Positions 1 to 8,338 of a stretch of DNA of 64,000 nucleotides are shown here, one piece after another. How positions within the stretch are numbered: position 1 is the first letter of the stretch; every line of letters starts with the position of its first letter. The position numbers and the translations under genes were made by a program. The notes under the pieces were generated by a model that was given only the letters and a program-made list of their open reading frames with translations, was not told the DNA's origin and did not search any database. Origin of the DNA: an uncultured Verrucomicrobia subdivision 3 bacterium (GTDB lineage Bacteria > Verrucomicrobiota > Verrucomicrobiia > Limisphaerales > DASXHY01); assembly GCA_937890005.1 (NCBI GenBank), contig CALBZA010000074.1, positions 4,651-68,650 on the forward strand, written 5' to 3'.

Positions 1-884
1 AGCACGCGATTCTCCAGTTCCGAACGATCTGCCCAGCCGTGCCTGTGTCCGATGCAGAAGGCTGCGAGCTGAAATCCAATCGTGCCGGTGCTCACCATGT
101 CCGAAAACGTCGAACGATCCAGCGCGAAGCCGAGCTTGTCGGTGAACCGAAGGAAGTAGGAAAACGCGCGATGCGAAACGATGTCGAGAACCGCTTCATC
201 GCTCCACCGGGCGGGATCCATCGGCGTGGCGTCCGACATCAATGAAACGTCATCGATGTACAAGGTTCCCGAGGATCGAAAATCGTTGCGCCAATCTTCG
301 AGAACGTAAACGAGTTCCTTTACGGCTGACACGTCCGATCGTTCGAGAATCGTCGCGAGTGGAAATTCATACCGGCGCCACTGCGTGTCGTTGGTGATGG
401 CGAAGATGGCATTGCCGACGACACCCCTGTGACCTTTGAGTTCCAGCTTGAGGTAATGATTGAACGCGCCGACGCCGTCGCCTCGCGCCCAGAAACTGAT
501 CGATTCGGCGCGAAGGCCTTCGACGCGCGATGGATTTCCGGCGCTGTTTCGAAGCGAGCCGTGAAGATTGGTTAGATTCAGCGCGAAGCCTGGATATGCT
601 CCTTTTCCGAGTAACGAATTCCAGACCCCGCAGAAACCCGAGGTGACCGAATACTTGAGGCGCAACGACGATCCGAAGCTTCCGTGAAAGACGTCAGTGT
701 CGAACGATCCCGTGACGGTTGCTTCACCGTTGGCGAATGCGCCGCTGTCGCCGGAGAAATGATTGAAAACGCTCTGGTTGTCGTAATCGACGAGGGGAAG
801 TTCCTCCGCTCGCGCGGGAAGATGGGAAAGCGCGATCACTAGAGCCAGTCGAATGGCTCTGTTGGGTTTGAACTTCCGAAACAT
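1..884 (-). CDS. Secreted GH144-like (glycoamylase-domain) glucanase, N-terminal part, cut by window edge
   Basis: Reading leftward from ATG at 882-884, one open frame of 294 codons runs to base 1 without a stop, so the gene continues outside the window. The N-terminus is a signal peptide (basic start, hydrophobic core, ALSHLPARAEE around residues 19-29). Residues about 30-220 form a beta-rich carbohydrate-binding-like region (SFWARGDGV, YIDDVSL). From about residue 230 the text WSDEAVLDIVSHRAFSYF and STGTIGFQLAAFCIGHRHGW matches the start of the glycoamylase-like domain (Pfam PF10091; GH144 endo-beta-1,2-glucanases). The likely role is extracytoplasmic glucan hydrolysis. The catalytic region lies outside the window, so activity and exact specificity are inferred. 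Confidence 0.62.
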   Translation of the reverse strand, partial: MFRKFKPNRAIRLALVIALSHLPARAEELPLVDYDNQSVFNHFSGDSGAFANGEATVTGSFDTDVFHGSFGSSLRLKYSVTSGFCGVWNSLLGKGAYPGFALNLTNLHGSLRNSAGNPSRVEGLRAESISFWARGDGVGAFNHYLKLELKGHRGVVGNAIFAITNDTQWRRYEFPLATILERSDVSAVKELVYVLEDWRNDFRSSGTLYIDDVSLMSDATPMDPARWSDEAVLDIVSHRAFSYFLRFTDKLGFALDRSTFSDMVSTGTIGFQLAAFCIGHRHGWADRSELENRV

Positions 885-951
885 TCCAGAATTTCGGAGC
901 AGGACATCTGCCTGTCGAGGCAGGGAAAGCGCGACTTCCGATGGGTGAGAA

Positions 952-1440
952 TCAGGAGTGCTGCAATCCGGCGTCGATCGGTTTGTCCTTGAGCGCCGCG
1001 AAATTGCCTTCTTCGCAACAGGCCACGAAACCTTCCGTCACGGACTTCAACTCCTCCCATCGGGCGCGAATGGAAGTGGCTTCCTTGCGTGTGATCTGGT
1101 TGTCCGCGGCCGCGGTGGCAATGACCGCGAGCAGGTCGGCAAATTCCTGAACAATCTCGTTCGTCGCCGGAATCAGGTAGGAGGGATGCGGCTTGTTGGT
1201 CTTTGGATTCAGGATGAAGAATCCGCCGGCGCGCTGGCAGATCCATTGTACGAGCCGGTGATCATTCGTGCATTTCAGCAGGGCCTCGACTCGATCCAGA
1301 GGGTTGGCTGTCCCGCTGCCGGTGCCCTCATCCGGCTCGGCCCATTTGTAGATCATCGAGAGTGAAAGTCCGAGATCAGACGCCACCTGTTTGGCGCTTG
1401 TCTTCTGGAGGATTTCCCTGAGCAGCTCGTGAGATTGCAT
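952..1440 (-). CDS. Phage CII-like helix-turn-helix regulatory protein
   Basis: A 162-aa cytoplasmic protein starting at ATG 1440. Residues 1-35 (LLREILQKTSAKQVASDLGLSLSMIYKW) look like a helix-turn-helix with a recognition helix around SLSMIYKWAE. The following part (DRVEALLKCTNDHRLVQWICQRAGGFF) resembles the CII-like phage regulatory protein family (PF06892). Proteins of this kind are common as single chromosomal genes in Verrucomicrobiota and need not indicate a prophage. No other phage gene is nearby. It lies 67 bases upstream of, and on the same strand as, the glucanase at the left edge, so a regulatory link is possible but not shown. Its target is unknown. Confidence 0.6.
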   Translation of the reverse strand: MQSHELLREILQKTSAKQVASDLGLSLSMIYKWAEPDEGTGSGTANPLDRVEALLKCTNDHRLVQWICQRAGGFFILNPKTNKPHPSYLIPATNEIVQEFADLLAVIATAAADNQITRKEATSIRARWEELKSVTEGFVACCEEGNFAALKDKPIDAGLQHS

Positions 1441-1628
1441 GATGCGACTTTGGAAAACCGCAAATTGCTTGGCAAGGAATTACTCCGCGGCGGTGAAACA
1501 ATAAACTCCATCGTTTCATCGTCGGTAGTCCAGGAATGAGATGTTTCCGCCGGTGCAGATTGTTCAATCAGCAGTGCGCAAGATTGTGCTTCAACCTGCC
1601 GCGCCTTTGTCCCACTCTTTCGCATCTT

Positions 1629-2435
1629 ATGAACTTATTTGATCTCTCCGGTGAAGTGGCTGTTGTCATTGGTGCGACAGGTGCCCTGGGCGGTGCGATT
1701 GCAGAAGGACTGGGCGAAGCCGGCGCAAAGGTGGCCGTGATTGGACGCAATGCTGAACGCGGCGAGGCGCGTGTCAAAGCGATCCAGGCCAAAGGCGGAA
1801 CAGCGGCGTTCTTCTCTGCCGATGCCGTTCAGCGTGAAAGCCTGCGGGCCGCACACGAGGCGATCGAAAAGGCCCTCGGCGCGCCGACGATTCTCGTCAA
1901 TGCCGCCGGCGGCAACGACCCCAAAGTCACCGCGACGCCGGACAACCCATTTGAGAAGATTCCGTTGGAAGCATGGCATGCGAATTTCGACCTGAATCTC
2001 GTCGGAGGTGTGTTCCTGCCGTGCCAGGAATTCGGTCCGGGGATGGTGACGCGCGGCAAGGGGAGCATCATCAACATCGCCAGCGTTTCCGCGCATCTGC
2101 CATTGTCCCGCGTGGTGACCTATTCCGCGGCCAAGGCTGCGGTGCTCAATCTGTCGTTGTTCCTCGCGCGCGAATGGGCGCCAAAAGGCGTTCGCGTGAA
2201 CACCATCACGCCAGGATTTTTCCCGGCGGAACAGAATCGCAAATTGCTCTTCAACGACGACGGTTCTCCGACAGCGCGAACGAAATCGATCTGGGGCCAC
2301 ACGCCGATGAATCGCTTCGGCGAATCGCACGAGCTGATCGGTGCGGCTGTCTTTCTGGCGAGTTCCAAGGCGAGTGGTTTCGTCACCGGAACAGATATCC
2401 GGGTTGATGGCGGGTTTTTGAGCCAGACGATATGA
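1629..2435 (+). CDS. uxuB: SDR family D-mannonate oxidoreductase (UxuB/YjmF-type)
   Basis: A 268-aa short-chain dehydrogenase. I start it at ATG 1629 (MNLFDLSGEVAVVIG) because the cofactor fold begins eight residues later; the upstream extension is Cys/Arg-rich and not family-like. Visible motifs are the nucleotide-binding GATGALGG, NAAGG, the catalytic Ser of IASVS, and YSAAK (Tyr/Lys). The sequences NAAGGNDPKVT, TPGFFPAEQNRKLL and HTPMNRFG follow the Bacillus YjmF/UxuB type, which interconverts D-fructuronate and D-mannonate with NAD(P)H. The next gene is a LarA-family racemase, which supports a sugar-acid role. A second SDR and uxuA lie at 51.6-53.4 kb. Substrate assignment rests on motif resemblance. 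Confidence 0.72.
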   Translation: MNLFDLSGEVAVVIGATGALGGAIAEGLGEAGAKVAVIGRNAERGEARVKAIQAKGGTAAFFSADAVQRESLRAAHEAIEKALGAPTILVNAAGGNDPKVTATPDNPFEKIPLEAWHANFDLNLVGGVFLPCQEFGPGMVTRGKGSIINIASVSAHLPLSRVVTYSAAKAAVLNLSLFLAREWAPKGVRVNTITPGFFPAEQNRKLLFNDDGSPTARTKSIWGHTPMNRFGESHELIGAAVFLASSKASGFVTGTDIRVDGGFLSQTI

Positions 2436-2448
2436 ATTTTATTTGGCG

Positions 2449-2615
2449 TTAGGCTTTAGGCTATAGGCGATAGGTTTTAGGAAAATCGGTTTTGATCACG
2501 TTCGGGTTATATTTGAGCGTGTTCGCTGGGACCAACGATCGATAATGAACCGAGCATAACCTTTCCGACGCGTATCACCTAAAGCCCCGTGCCTAAAGCC
2601 CATCGCCTAAAACCA
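2449..2615. repeat. Heptad word repeat, inverted pair between two genes
   Basis: At 2449-2481 a 7-base word is repeated about four times with drift (TAGGCTT, TAGGCTA, TAGGCGA, TAGGTTT). At 2576-2615 the opposite-strand words recur (CCTAAAGCC, GCCTAAAGCC, CGCCTAAAACC). The two runs face each other across about 95 bases and fill the spacer between the SDR and the LarA gene. The arrangement could fold into a long stem. Confidence 0.7.
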
Positions 2616-2623
2616 ATTTCCCC

Positions 2624-3904
2624 ATGAGCGCCATTACCAAATCCGCTTTTCCATCCAAACTTTCCGAAGCCGAAGTGTCCGCGCTGGTGGCGCAGGCGCT
2701 GCCGGAAGCCGATTATCGCGGAAAGAAGATTCTCCTCGTCGTTCCCGATCACACGCGCACCGCGCCGGTCGGACTGTTGTTCAAGTCGATCTTCAACCAG
2801 ATCGGCGCCGCGACGAAGGAACTCGATGTCATCGTGGCATTGGGAACGCACCCGGCCATGTCCGAGGAAGCGATTTGCGGACGATTGGAGATTTCGGTGA
2901 AGGAACATCGCGGCCGTTACAGCAAGGTGCGGTTCTTCAACCACGAGTGGGACAACCCCGCAGCGTTGACAGAAATCGGATCGCTGACTGCCGCCGAAAC
3001 AAGCGAGCTGACGGGCGGACTGTTCTCTCTGGATGTGCCGGTTGAAATCAACAAGCTGGTCTTCAACTACGACGAGGTGATCATCGTGGGGCCCGTGTTT
3101 CCGCATGAGGTCGTGGGGTTTTCAGGTGGCAACAAGTATCTGTTTCCGGGCATTGGCGGACCGAAGATTCTGAACTTCTTCCACTGGCTCGGTGCCGTGG
3201 TGACGAACCCGATGATTATTGGCAACAAGTGGACTCCCGTTCGCAAGGTGGTCGATCGCGCGGGCGCGTTGGTGAAGGTGGAAAAGCGCTGCTTTGCGAT
3301 GGTCGTCGCTCCCGACAAGTCGCTGGTCGGCCTTTCATTCGGCACACCGGAAGCCGCATGGGACGAAGCGAGCGAACTCTCGAAGCAGGTCCACATTGTC
3401 TATAAGGACAAGCCGTTCAAGACGGTGCTGTCGAACATGCCGCCGATGTATGACGACCTTTGGGTCGCGGGCAAAGGCATGTACAAGCTGGAGCCGGTGG
3501 TGGCGGACGGCGGCGAACTGATCATCTACGCGCCGCACGTTCACGAAATTTCCGTCACACACGGGAAGATCATCGAAGAAATCGGCTACCATTGCCGCGA
3601 CTATTTCCTGAAGCAGTGGGACAAGTTTAAGAATTATCCTTGGGGAATCCTGGCCCATTCGACACACGTCCGTGGTATTGGTGCATTTGAGAATGGTGTG
3701 GAGAAATGCCGGATTCAGGTGACCCTCGCGACGGGAATTCCCGAAGCGATCTGTCGCAAGATCAACCTCGGTTATCGCGATCCGAGGAGCATCAAGGTCG
3801 AGGACTTTGCGAACCGCGAGGACGAGGGAATCCTCTACGTTCCCAAAGCCGGTGAAATGCTTTATCACCTCCGCCAGCAGCCGAAATGGGCTGGAGGTGA
3901 ATAA
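2624..3904 (+). CDS. LarA-family nickel-pincer-type racemase/epimerase
   Basis: A 426-aa protein of the lactate racemase (LarA, DUF2088) family. The N-terminal domain holds VVPDHTRTAP (Asp42, Arg45) and LGTHPAMS (His76); the C-terminal part has FPHEVVGFSGGNKYLFPGIG with His161 and Lys171. These match the positions that, in LarA, bind substrate and the nickel-pincer nucleotide covalently attached to lysine. In this superfamily members racemise or epimerise 2-hydroxyacids, including sugar acids. The immediate upstream neighbour is a mannonate oxidoreductase-type SDR, so a sugar-acid 2-epimerase is an attractive reading, but it is inference. The cofactor synthesis genes (larB, larC, larE) are not in this window. 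Start chosen at ATG 2624. Confidence 0.8.
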   Translation: MSAITKSAFPSKLSEAEVSALVAQALPEADYRGKKILLVVPDHTRTAPVGLLFKSIFNQIGAATKELDVIVALGTHPAMSEEAICGRLEISVKEHRGRYSKVRFFNHEWDNPAALTEIGSLTAAETSELTGGLFSLDVPVEINKLVFNYDEVIIVGPVFPHEVVGFSGGNKYLFPGIGGPKILNFFHWLGAVVTNPMIIGNKWTPVRKVVDRAGALVKVEKRCFAMVVAPDKSLVGLSFGTPEAAWDEASELSKQVHIVYKDKPFKTVLSNMPPMYDDLWVAGKGMYKLEPVVADGGELIIYAPHVHEISVTHGKIIEEIGYHCRDYFLKQWDKFKNYPWGILAHSTHVRGIGAFENGVEKCRIQVTLATGIPEAICRKINLGYRDPRSIKVEDFANREDEGILYVPKAGEMLYHLRQQPKWAGGE

Positions 3905-3983
3905 CGCGGTGTTGGCAAATAATGCTTAGAACCAGACAAATTTGAGGCAGTCTCACACGAGAGCTTTCTCTAACACGTGCGCG

Positions 3984-5651
3984 ATGAATTGGTTAAAAGA
4001 AATGTCCACTGCACAGCCGATCGCCTGGTCGGTGCTCGTGCTGATGTTGGTGGCTGTGGTTGGCCTCTCGCTTTCGAGCATCAAGGTCAAGGGAGTGGGA
4101 TTGGGCATTGCCGGCGTCCTGTTCGCCGGAATTGGCTTCGGCCACTTCGGATTTCACATCGAAAAGGAGATACTGGAGTTCGTTCGTGAGTTCGGACTGA
4201 TCCTGTTCGTGTTCACAATCGGTCTCCAGCTCGGACCGGGCTTCTTCGCGTCGCTGCGCAAGTCCGGTTTGAAACTGAACGGAATGGCGGCGGCCGTGGT
4301 GGTGATGGGAGCGGCCATTGCGGTTGGACTCACGTTCTTCAGCATCGACATCGTTGGGGCGCTGGGTTTGTTCTCGGGCGCGACGACGAACACGCCTTCG
4401 CTCGGTGCCACGCAGACGATGCTCCGCACGATGACCGGTGAATATGCCGAACGCGCGGGAATTCCGGCCCTGGCTTACGCAGTGGCGTATCCCGGCGGCG
4501 TCTTCGGCATCATCACGGTTCTGCTCTTCCTGCGCTTCATCTTCCGGGTCAATCCGGAGCAGGAAGCGGAAAAATTCCGCGCTGAGGAAAAGCGCGGATT
4601 CGAACCGCTGGAGCGCATGAACCTTGTCGTCGAGAACGCCAACGTCGAAAACCTGACCCTGGCTCAGGTTCCGGGGCGCGACGATGTCGCTGTGTCGCGG
4701 ATCAAGCGCGCCGATTCGTCCGAGGTTGAAACCGCCACGGACAAAACCGTGTTGCATCGGGGCGACATCATTCTCGCTGTCGGCACACGCAAGGCGCTGG
4801 AGTCGTTCCGGGTGGTTATCGGCCGTGAAAGCGATGTGAATCTGGTGAAGCTTCCGAGCAAGGTCGGCTGGCGCCGCATCATTGTCACACACAAGGAAGT
4901 GCTCGGAAAAACGCTCGGCCAGCTCAACCTCGATGTTTCCTACGGCGTCGCGATTACGCGTGTCCTGCGCGCCGACCTTGAAATGCCGGCCATTCCCGAA
5001 CTCAAGCTGCAGTTCGGCGATACCGTCCAGGTGGTCGGTGACGAGCAATCGATGGCCAAAGTGAGCCAGGTGCTTGGAAACAGCGTGCGATCGCTGAACG
5101 AAACCAACTTCATTCCGATCTTCATTGGCATCGCACTCGGCGTCATTGTCGGAACGCTGCCGATTGCGATTCCAAACATGCCGGTGCCGGTGCGGCTCGG
5201 CATTGCGGGCGGGCCGTTGATTCTTGCAATTCTCCTGAGCCGGATCGGACGCATCGGGCCGTTGCTCTGGTACATGCCGGCCAATGCGAATCTGGCGTTC
5301 CGCGAACTCGGCATCGTGCTATTCCTCGCGTGCGTTGGCTTGAAGGCCGGCGAGAACTTTTTCAAAACGGTGTTCAGCAGCGAAGGGCTCAACTGGTTGA
5401 TTGGCGGGTTTGCAATCACGGTGATTCCGTTGCTGATCGTCGGCCTGGTCGCGCGGCTGTTTTTCAAACTCAACTTCACCGTCATCAGTGGTCTTCTCGC
5501 CGGGAGCATGACCGATCCACCGGCGCTGGCGTTTGCGAATGCGGTGAGTCGGTCGGATGCGCCTTCGGTTGCCTACGCCACCGTTTATCCGCTCACGATG
5601 CTGCTGCGCATTGTGACGGTGCAGGTGCTGATCATTATCTTCTGCAGGTGA
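3984..5651 (+). CDS. YidE/YbjL/AspT-type transporter with two membrane halves and TrkA-C domains
   Basis: A 555-aa inner-membrane protein; ATG 3984 (MNWLKEMSTAQ) is preferred over an upstream TTG because the first hydrophobic segment follows it. Two duplicated membrane halves (about residues 15-200 and 380-555) flank a soluble centre (about 205-370) with two TrkA-C-like regulatory units (ENANVENLTLAQVPGRDDVA; VVGDEQSMAKV). Each half carries the family signature: GATTNTPSLGATQTM and GSMTDPPALAFANA. AspT exchanges aspartate and alanine; most family members have unknown substrates. It follows the LarA gene by about 80 bases on the same strand, so it may move a hydroxyacid or related anion. Confidence 0.8.
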   Translation: MNWLKEMSTAQPIAWSVLVLMLVAVVGLSLSSIKVKGVGLGIAGVLFAGIGFGHFGFHIEKEILEFVREFGLILFVFTIGLQLGPGFFASLRKSGLKLNGMAAAVVVMGAAIAVGLTFFSIDIVGALGLFSGATTNTPSLGATQTMLRTMTGEYAERAGIPALAYAVAYPGGVFGIITVLLFLRFIFRVNPEQEAEKFRAEEKRGFEPLERMNLVVENANVENLTLAQVPGRDDVAVSRIKRADSSEVETATDKTVLHRGDIILAVGTRKALESFRVVIGRESDVNLVKLPSKVGWRRIIVTHKEVLGKTLGQLNLDVSYGVAITRVLRADLEMPAIPELKLQFGDTVQVVGDEQSMAKVSQVLGNSVRSLNETNFIPIFIGIALGVIVGTLPIAIPNMPVPVRLGIAGGPLILAILLSRIGRIGPLLWYMPANANLAFRELGIVLFLACVGLKAGENFFKTVFSSEGLNWLIGGFAITVIPLLIVGLVARLFFKLNFTVISGLLAGSMTDPPALAFANAVSRSDAPSVAYATVYPLTMLLRIVTVQVLIIIFCR

Positions 5652-5735
5652 TTGGGAACGGCATTGCGGATCGGTCGATTTTTGATCGAGCCGTCCGTGG
5701 CCGCTGTGTTTCTCCACCTGCGGTTTTGAAATGAG

Positions 5736-6143
5736 TCACTGCACCGGCTGAATTTTCTGCAGTCGTTCCATGGCGCCTTGAACGCCCTGAAGTGCGCGCA
5801 GCATTTCAGAACGCAAAGGTTCCTGTGGTGGATTCTGCGGATCATTGAGGACATTCGCCATCTCTTCGAGAATCTGCGGCGTCCGCTTCTGAAGGCTGGA
5901 AATCGTTTTTTCCCAGGCGAGCTTTTTCTTCGCGCACGCGAGCAGGCTGGAGAGGTAGTCGATGTCCTGGCGGGTGTCGCGCGGGCCGGCGAACTTCGTG
6001 TTGATTTCACCGAGTTCGGTCTGGAGATCGTGAATCGTTCGCTCGCAACGTTCGATGTCCCTGACAATGGTGTTGAGCTCGGACACGACCTGGCGCTGGC
6101 GGGCAACGCTTTTTTCGGCGAGGCGAAGTTCTCTCAGTGACAT
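5736..6143 (-). CDS. Hypothetical coiled-coil protein
   Basis: A 135-aa, charged, cysteine-poor protein beginning MSLRELRLAEKSVARQRQ. Residues about 5-50 and 65-90 carry heptad spacing of Leu/Ile/Val typical of two coiled-coil helices (ELNTIVRDIERCERTIHDLQ), followed by a Pro-rich linker (NDPQNPPQEP) and a final amphipathic helix. No signal peptide, membrane segment or enzyme motif is visible, and I do not recognise a family. It is convergent with the transporter gene before it and divergent from mqnD. Codon use resembles its neighbours, which supports it being a true gene. Confidence 0.55.
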   Translation of the reverse strand: MSLRELRLAEKSVARQRQVVSELNTIVRDIERCERTIHDLQTELGEINTKFAGPRDTRQDIDYLSSLLACAKKKLAWEKTISSLQKRTPQILEEMANVLNDPQNPPQEPLRSEMLRALQGVQGAMERLQKIQPVQ

Positions 6144-6239
6144 AAGGGTGGCGAACTGTAGTCCCTGGGTTTGTCATTCCGCAAGGACGGGAATCAGGGC
6201 TGACACTTGGTTTCTGTCACCGACGCAGACTCTCATTGG

Positions 6240-6340
6240 CACCGTGCTTCAGCGGTGTGAAGTCGTTTTGGAGTTCAGCTGTTTTAACAGTTTCCCAACC
6301 CTGCTTTATCCGTGTCGATCCGTGTGCATCCGTGGTTGAA
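6240..6340. repeat. Dispersed repeat upstream of mqnD (palindromic copy plus 10-bp word run)
   Basis: Bases 6240-6296 (ACCGTGCTTCAGCGGTGTG..., then CAGCTGTTTTAACAGTTTC) align with a second diverged copy at 7373-7432, on the far side of mqnD. Immediately after it, 6308-6340 is a 10-base word run (ATCCGTGTCG, ATCCGTGTGC, ATCCGTGG), the same family as at 15.2, 23.4-23.6 and 26.75 kb. Confidence 0.6.
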
Positions 6341-6403
6341 AGGAAACTGGTTGAAAAGGAATCGGGCTTGATTGAAGCAGTGAGCCGTCTAAGTTTGCCG
6401 CCC

Positions 6404-7255
6404 ATGCAGAAAACGACTTTGACGCTCGGCCACTCGCCCGACCCTGATGATGCCTTCATGTTTTACGGTCTGGCGAAGGAACTGATTCCGACGCACGGCT
6501 ATCGGTTCGAACACATTCTTCAGGACATTCAGACGTTGAACGAGCGTGCCACGCGCGGCGAGCTGGACATTTCGGCGGTGAGCATTCACGCCTACGCGTA
6601 TGTGAGCGACAAATACGCTCTGCTGCCGAGTGGCGCGAGCATGGGAGACGGTTACGGTCCGATGCTTGTGGCGAAGCAGAAGTTTTCGAAGGAGGAAATC
6701 AGCCGGCTGAAAATTGCCGTGCCGGGAACGATGACGAGCGCTTTTCTCGCGCTGCAACTCTGGCTGGAAAAGTCAGCGAAGGAATTCAACTTCGTCGTCG
6801 TGCCGTTCGATCAGATTTTCAAAGCGGTGCGGTCCGGCGTTGCGGACGTCGGACTGATCATTCACGAAGGACAGCTCACGTATCAGAACGAAGGCCTTGT
6901 CGTCTGCGAAGATCTGGGTGTCTGGTGGGGACGCGAAAACGATGGCCTGCCGCTGCCGCTCGGGGGGAATGTCATTCATAAGCGATTCGAACCCGCGGTG
7001 CGAAAAACGATCTCCGACATTTTGACCGCCAGCATTCAGTTCAGCCTGGATCATCGGCCTGAAGCGGTGCAACACGCGTTGCAGTATGCGCGCGACATGG
7101 GAGGCGATCTCGCGGACAAATTTGTCGGCATGTATGTGAATCACTGGACGCTCGATTACGGCGAGCGCGGGCGTGAATCGATCCGGCGTTTCCTCGGGAA
7201 AGCCTTCGAGCGCGGCCTGATTCCGCACCGGCAGGAGCTGGAGTTTGTGGTGTGA
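6404..7255 (+). CDS. mqnD: Menaquinone biosynthesis protein MqnD (1,4-dihydroxy-6-naphthoate synthase)
   Basis: A 283-aa cytoplasmic enzyme of the futalosine route to menaquinone, converting cyclic de-hypoxanthine futalosine to 1,4-dihydroxy-6-naphthoate. ATG 6404 is chosen because the hallmark LGHSPDPDDAFMFYGLA starts six residues later; the upstream in-frame extension runs through a repeat. Other family-like stretches are GELDISAVSIHAYAYV, LPSGASMGDGYGPMLV, the substrate-loop region AVPGTMTSAF, and VDVGLIIHEGQLTY-like text. The fold is a two-lobed periplasmic-binding-protein type without a signal peptide. No other mqn gene is in the window, so the pathway is presumably scattered. The related MqnA differs in the first motif. 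Confidence 0.85.
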   Translation: MQKTTLTLGHSPDPDDAFMFYGLAKELIPTHGYRFEHILQDIQTLNERATRGELDISAVSIHAYAYVSDKYALLPSGASMGDGYGPMLVAKQKFSKEEISRLKIAVPGTMTSAFLALQLWLEKSAKEFNFVVVPFDQIFKAVRSGVADVGLIIHEGQLTYQNEGLVVCEDLGVWWGRENDGLPLPLGGNVIHKRFEPAVRKTISDILTASIQFSLDHRPEAVQHALQYARDMGGDLADKFVGMYVNHWTLDYGERGRESIRRFLGKAFERGLIPHRQELEFVV

Positions 7256-7567
7256 TCTTGTAGCGGATGCGCTGGGAATAAGTTCAATAATTTCGTTTTG
7301 ACTCATTCATGCAACGGGTTACGGTCTTCAACACAAGGGAAAGGCGTCAATCGTAGGGATGGGAATTCTGACACCGCCTTCAGCGCGGTGAAGCCGGGAT
7401 GAACGAAGAGAGCCGTTTGAACGGCTTTGCGGATCGAGATCGAAGCCGCTAACGGCTGGATGACTGCAACACACGCCATCACGCTCAAACGCGGTGCTGA
7501 CGAGAGTTTGATGCGCTCGTCCTGGTCTCAAAACTTGCTGTTAACTGAATACCGGAATTTTTGCGGA
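7256..7567. other. 312-base spacer with palindromic dispersed-repeat copy
   Basis: No gene seen. Bases 7373-7432 (ACCGCCTTCAGCGCGGTGAAG, then AGAGCCGTTTGAACGGCTTTG) are a diverged copy of the element at 6240-6296. The AGCCGTTTGAACGGCT part is a perfect small palindrome, and GAAGCCGCTAACGGCT follows at about 7443. An in-frame upstream extension of the next gene through this region is not believed. Confidence 0.5.
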
Positions 7568-8047
7568 ATGAATGATCGACGAGTCGGCCCGAACGAATTT
7601 GCCGGACACGGTGAGAAGGATGAAACCGTCGTCACCGTGCTTCATGTGGACGACGATCCCAATGACACCGCGCTGCTTCAGGCTGCGAGCCGGAAAGCGC
7701 AGCTCGATTTTCAGATCGTAAATGTCGAGGACGGAGAACAGGCTGTCGCGTATTTGAATCGCGTTGAAAACACCGGCGGAACACTGCCGTCACTGGTTCT
7801 TCTCGATCTCAAAATGCCGCGTGCGACCGGGGTGGAAATTCTTTCCTGGATCCGGAATCATCCGAATCTCAACCGAATCCCGGTCATTGTTCTGTCGGGA
7901 TCAGAGCTTCAAGAAGACATCCGACGCGCGTACGATGCAGGCGCCAATTCGTATCTGGTCAAGCCGCTCGGCTTCGAGGCGCTGGTCGAGATGATCCGCA
8001 GCATCGATACTCAGTGGCTTGCCGCCCGTGACCGCACTTCCGTCTGA
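7568..8047 (+). CDS. Rcp1-type single-domain response regulator
   Basis: A 159-aa protein; ATG 7568 (MNDRRVGPNEF) is chosen since the receiver domain begins at TVLHVDDDPND about 22 residues later. The acidic pocket (DDD), phosphoacceptor Asp in LVLLDLKMPRATG, the conserved Ser in VIVLSGSE and the Lys in SYLVKPLGFEALV are all present. There is no output domain, and the extra spacing around the receiver resembles regulators of the cyanobacterial Rcp1 kind, which relay phosphate from a sensor kinase. The histidine kinase at 8339 on the same strand is the probable partner. A similar kinase/regulator pair occurs at 45.5-48.3 kb. Confidence 0.85.
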   Translation: MNDRRVGPNEFAGHGEKDETVVTVLHVDDDPNDTALLQAASRKAQLDFQIVNVEDGEQAVAYLNRVENTGGTLPSLVLLDLKMPRATGVEILSWIRNHPNLNRIPVIVLSGSELQEDIRRAYDAGANSYLVKPLGFEALVEMIRSIDTQWLAARDRTSV

Positions 8048-8338
8048 ATTCCTTCGCGATGCTGCGCGCATAGGGTGAACACCTGAGACGTTTCTCCCCA
8101 ATCGCAGTTTCTGAGCGCAATCCTACGTTGGTGGACGATTTCGGTTGAGTAAACGCACTCTGCAGTCAGGCAGTTCGTTGCAACAAGGCGGCATGGAACG
8201 CTTCCGAAAAAGCACGGGTTGGCGCGAGAATTGAATTGCACGACGGCGAAGATGCGCCTGGTTGGCGGATGGAATACGGCGCCGCGTTCAACCGCATCGT
8301 TCCGCATGAGCATGCAGTTTAGTGGAGGAACCGGTTCC

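Noticed and set aside
952..1440. Prophage remnant suggested by the CII-like regulator
   Set aside because: No integrase, capsid, tail or lysis gene is near; the family is widespread as lone chromosomal genes.
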